Part shown: positions 13,309-13,487 of the stretch, piece after piece
Layout: every line of letters begins with the position of its first letter
Position numbering within the stretch: position 1 is the stretch's first letter
Source: Bacteroidales bacterium UBA3764
Lineage (GTDB): Bacteria > Bacteroidota > Bacteroidia > Bacteroidales > UBA932
Assembly: GCA_002371115.1 (NCBI GenBank)
Contig: DFFY01000093.1
Location: 8,430-21,916 of the forward strand
Direction of reading: 5' to 3'
DNA length: 13,487 bases
Translations under genes and position numbers: made by a program
Notes under the pieces: generated by a model
What the model saw: only the letters and a program-made list of their open reading frames with translations
What the model was told of the DNA's origin: nothing
Database searches by the model: none

Positions 13309-13487
13309 CTACAGGTTGCGCAGCAGGTTGGTCAGGCTCACCTTCTTCTCAATGAGGGCGCGGAGGTCCTCAATCTTCACGCGTTCCTGGGCCATGGTGT
13401 CACGGTCGCGTACGGTCACGCAGCCGTCGTTCAGGGTGTCGTGGTCCACGGTTACGCAGAAAGGCGTGCCGATGGCGTCCTGACGGC
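13309..13487 (-). CDS. glyS: Glycine-tRNA ligase, 3' end (truncated by window end)
   Basis: The last 59 codons of a class II glycyl-tRNA synthetase of the homodimeric (GlyQS) type, which charges tRNA-Gly with glycine in the cytoplasm. The frame is open to the window edge and ends in TAG at 13311-13309. The peptide contains RQDAIGTPFCVTVDHDTL, then VTVRDRDTMAQERVKIEDL, then the C-terminal LTNLLRNL. IGTPFCVTVD and VTVRDRDTMAQERV are the typical final part of the anticodon-binding domain. The 5' part lies beyond the window. It is followed 3 nt later by the membrane-anchored HTH-like gene. Confidence 0.93.
   Translation of the reverse strand, partial: RQDAIGTPFCVTVDHDTLNDGCVTVRDRDTMAQERVKIEDLRALIEKKVSLTNLLRNL

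Overview
The window looks like a chromosomal segment of a Bacteroidota member, most likely order Bacteroidales. Supporting points are the Bacteroidota-type promoter boxes (TAnnTTTG on the minus strand before four genes), weak Shine-Dalgarno use, a TonB-dependent receptor with an N-terminal carboxypeptidase-regulatory-like domain, a BACON-domain lipoprotein, and several families known mainly from this group (DUF4923, DUF4876, DUF6850, DUF4857). Base composition is moderately GC-rich, and I saw no phage, transposase, CRISPR, tRNA or rRNA genes. Genus cannot be decided from the sequence.

Layout. (1) 1-1400, plus strand: the 3' part of dnaE (DNA polymerase III alpha). (2) 1401-1690: a gene-free stretch of overlapping inverted repeats, ending in the terminator of the converging minus-strand genes. 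(3) 3348-1694, minus: a degenerate ThiL/AIR-synthase-like protein followed by a DUF4923 secreted protein. (4) 9120-3389, minus: a tightly packed outer-membrane operon of TonB-dependent receptor, small lipoprotein, DUF6850 barrel and DUF4876 lipoprotein, with its own promoter. (5) 11698-9180, minus: an ABC ATPase, a six-span permease and a membrane-anchored periplasmic DUF4857 protein. A REP-like palindromic element lies between the ATPase and permease genes. (6) 12519-11827, minus: a tonB-type energy transducer with a clear promoter and a strong terminator. (7) 13487-12730, minus: the 3' end of glyS followed 3 nt later by a membrane-anchored coiled-coil protein with a helix-turn-helix-like C-terminus.

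How they may work together. Regions 4 to 6 form a co-oriented block covering every layer of the envelope: a TonB energiser, an outer-membrane receptor with a second barrel and two lipoproteins, a periplasmic DUF4857 protein, and an inner-membrane ABC unit. This is the best candidate for an undescribed system. I infer a transport or assembly machine for a ligand that the sequence does not identify. Promoters before tonB, before the ABC unit and before the receptor suggest three adjacent transcription units rather than one.
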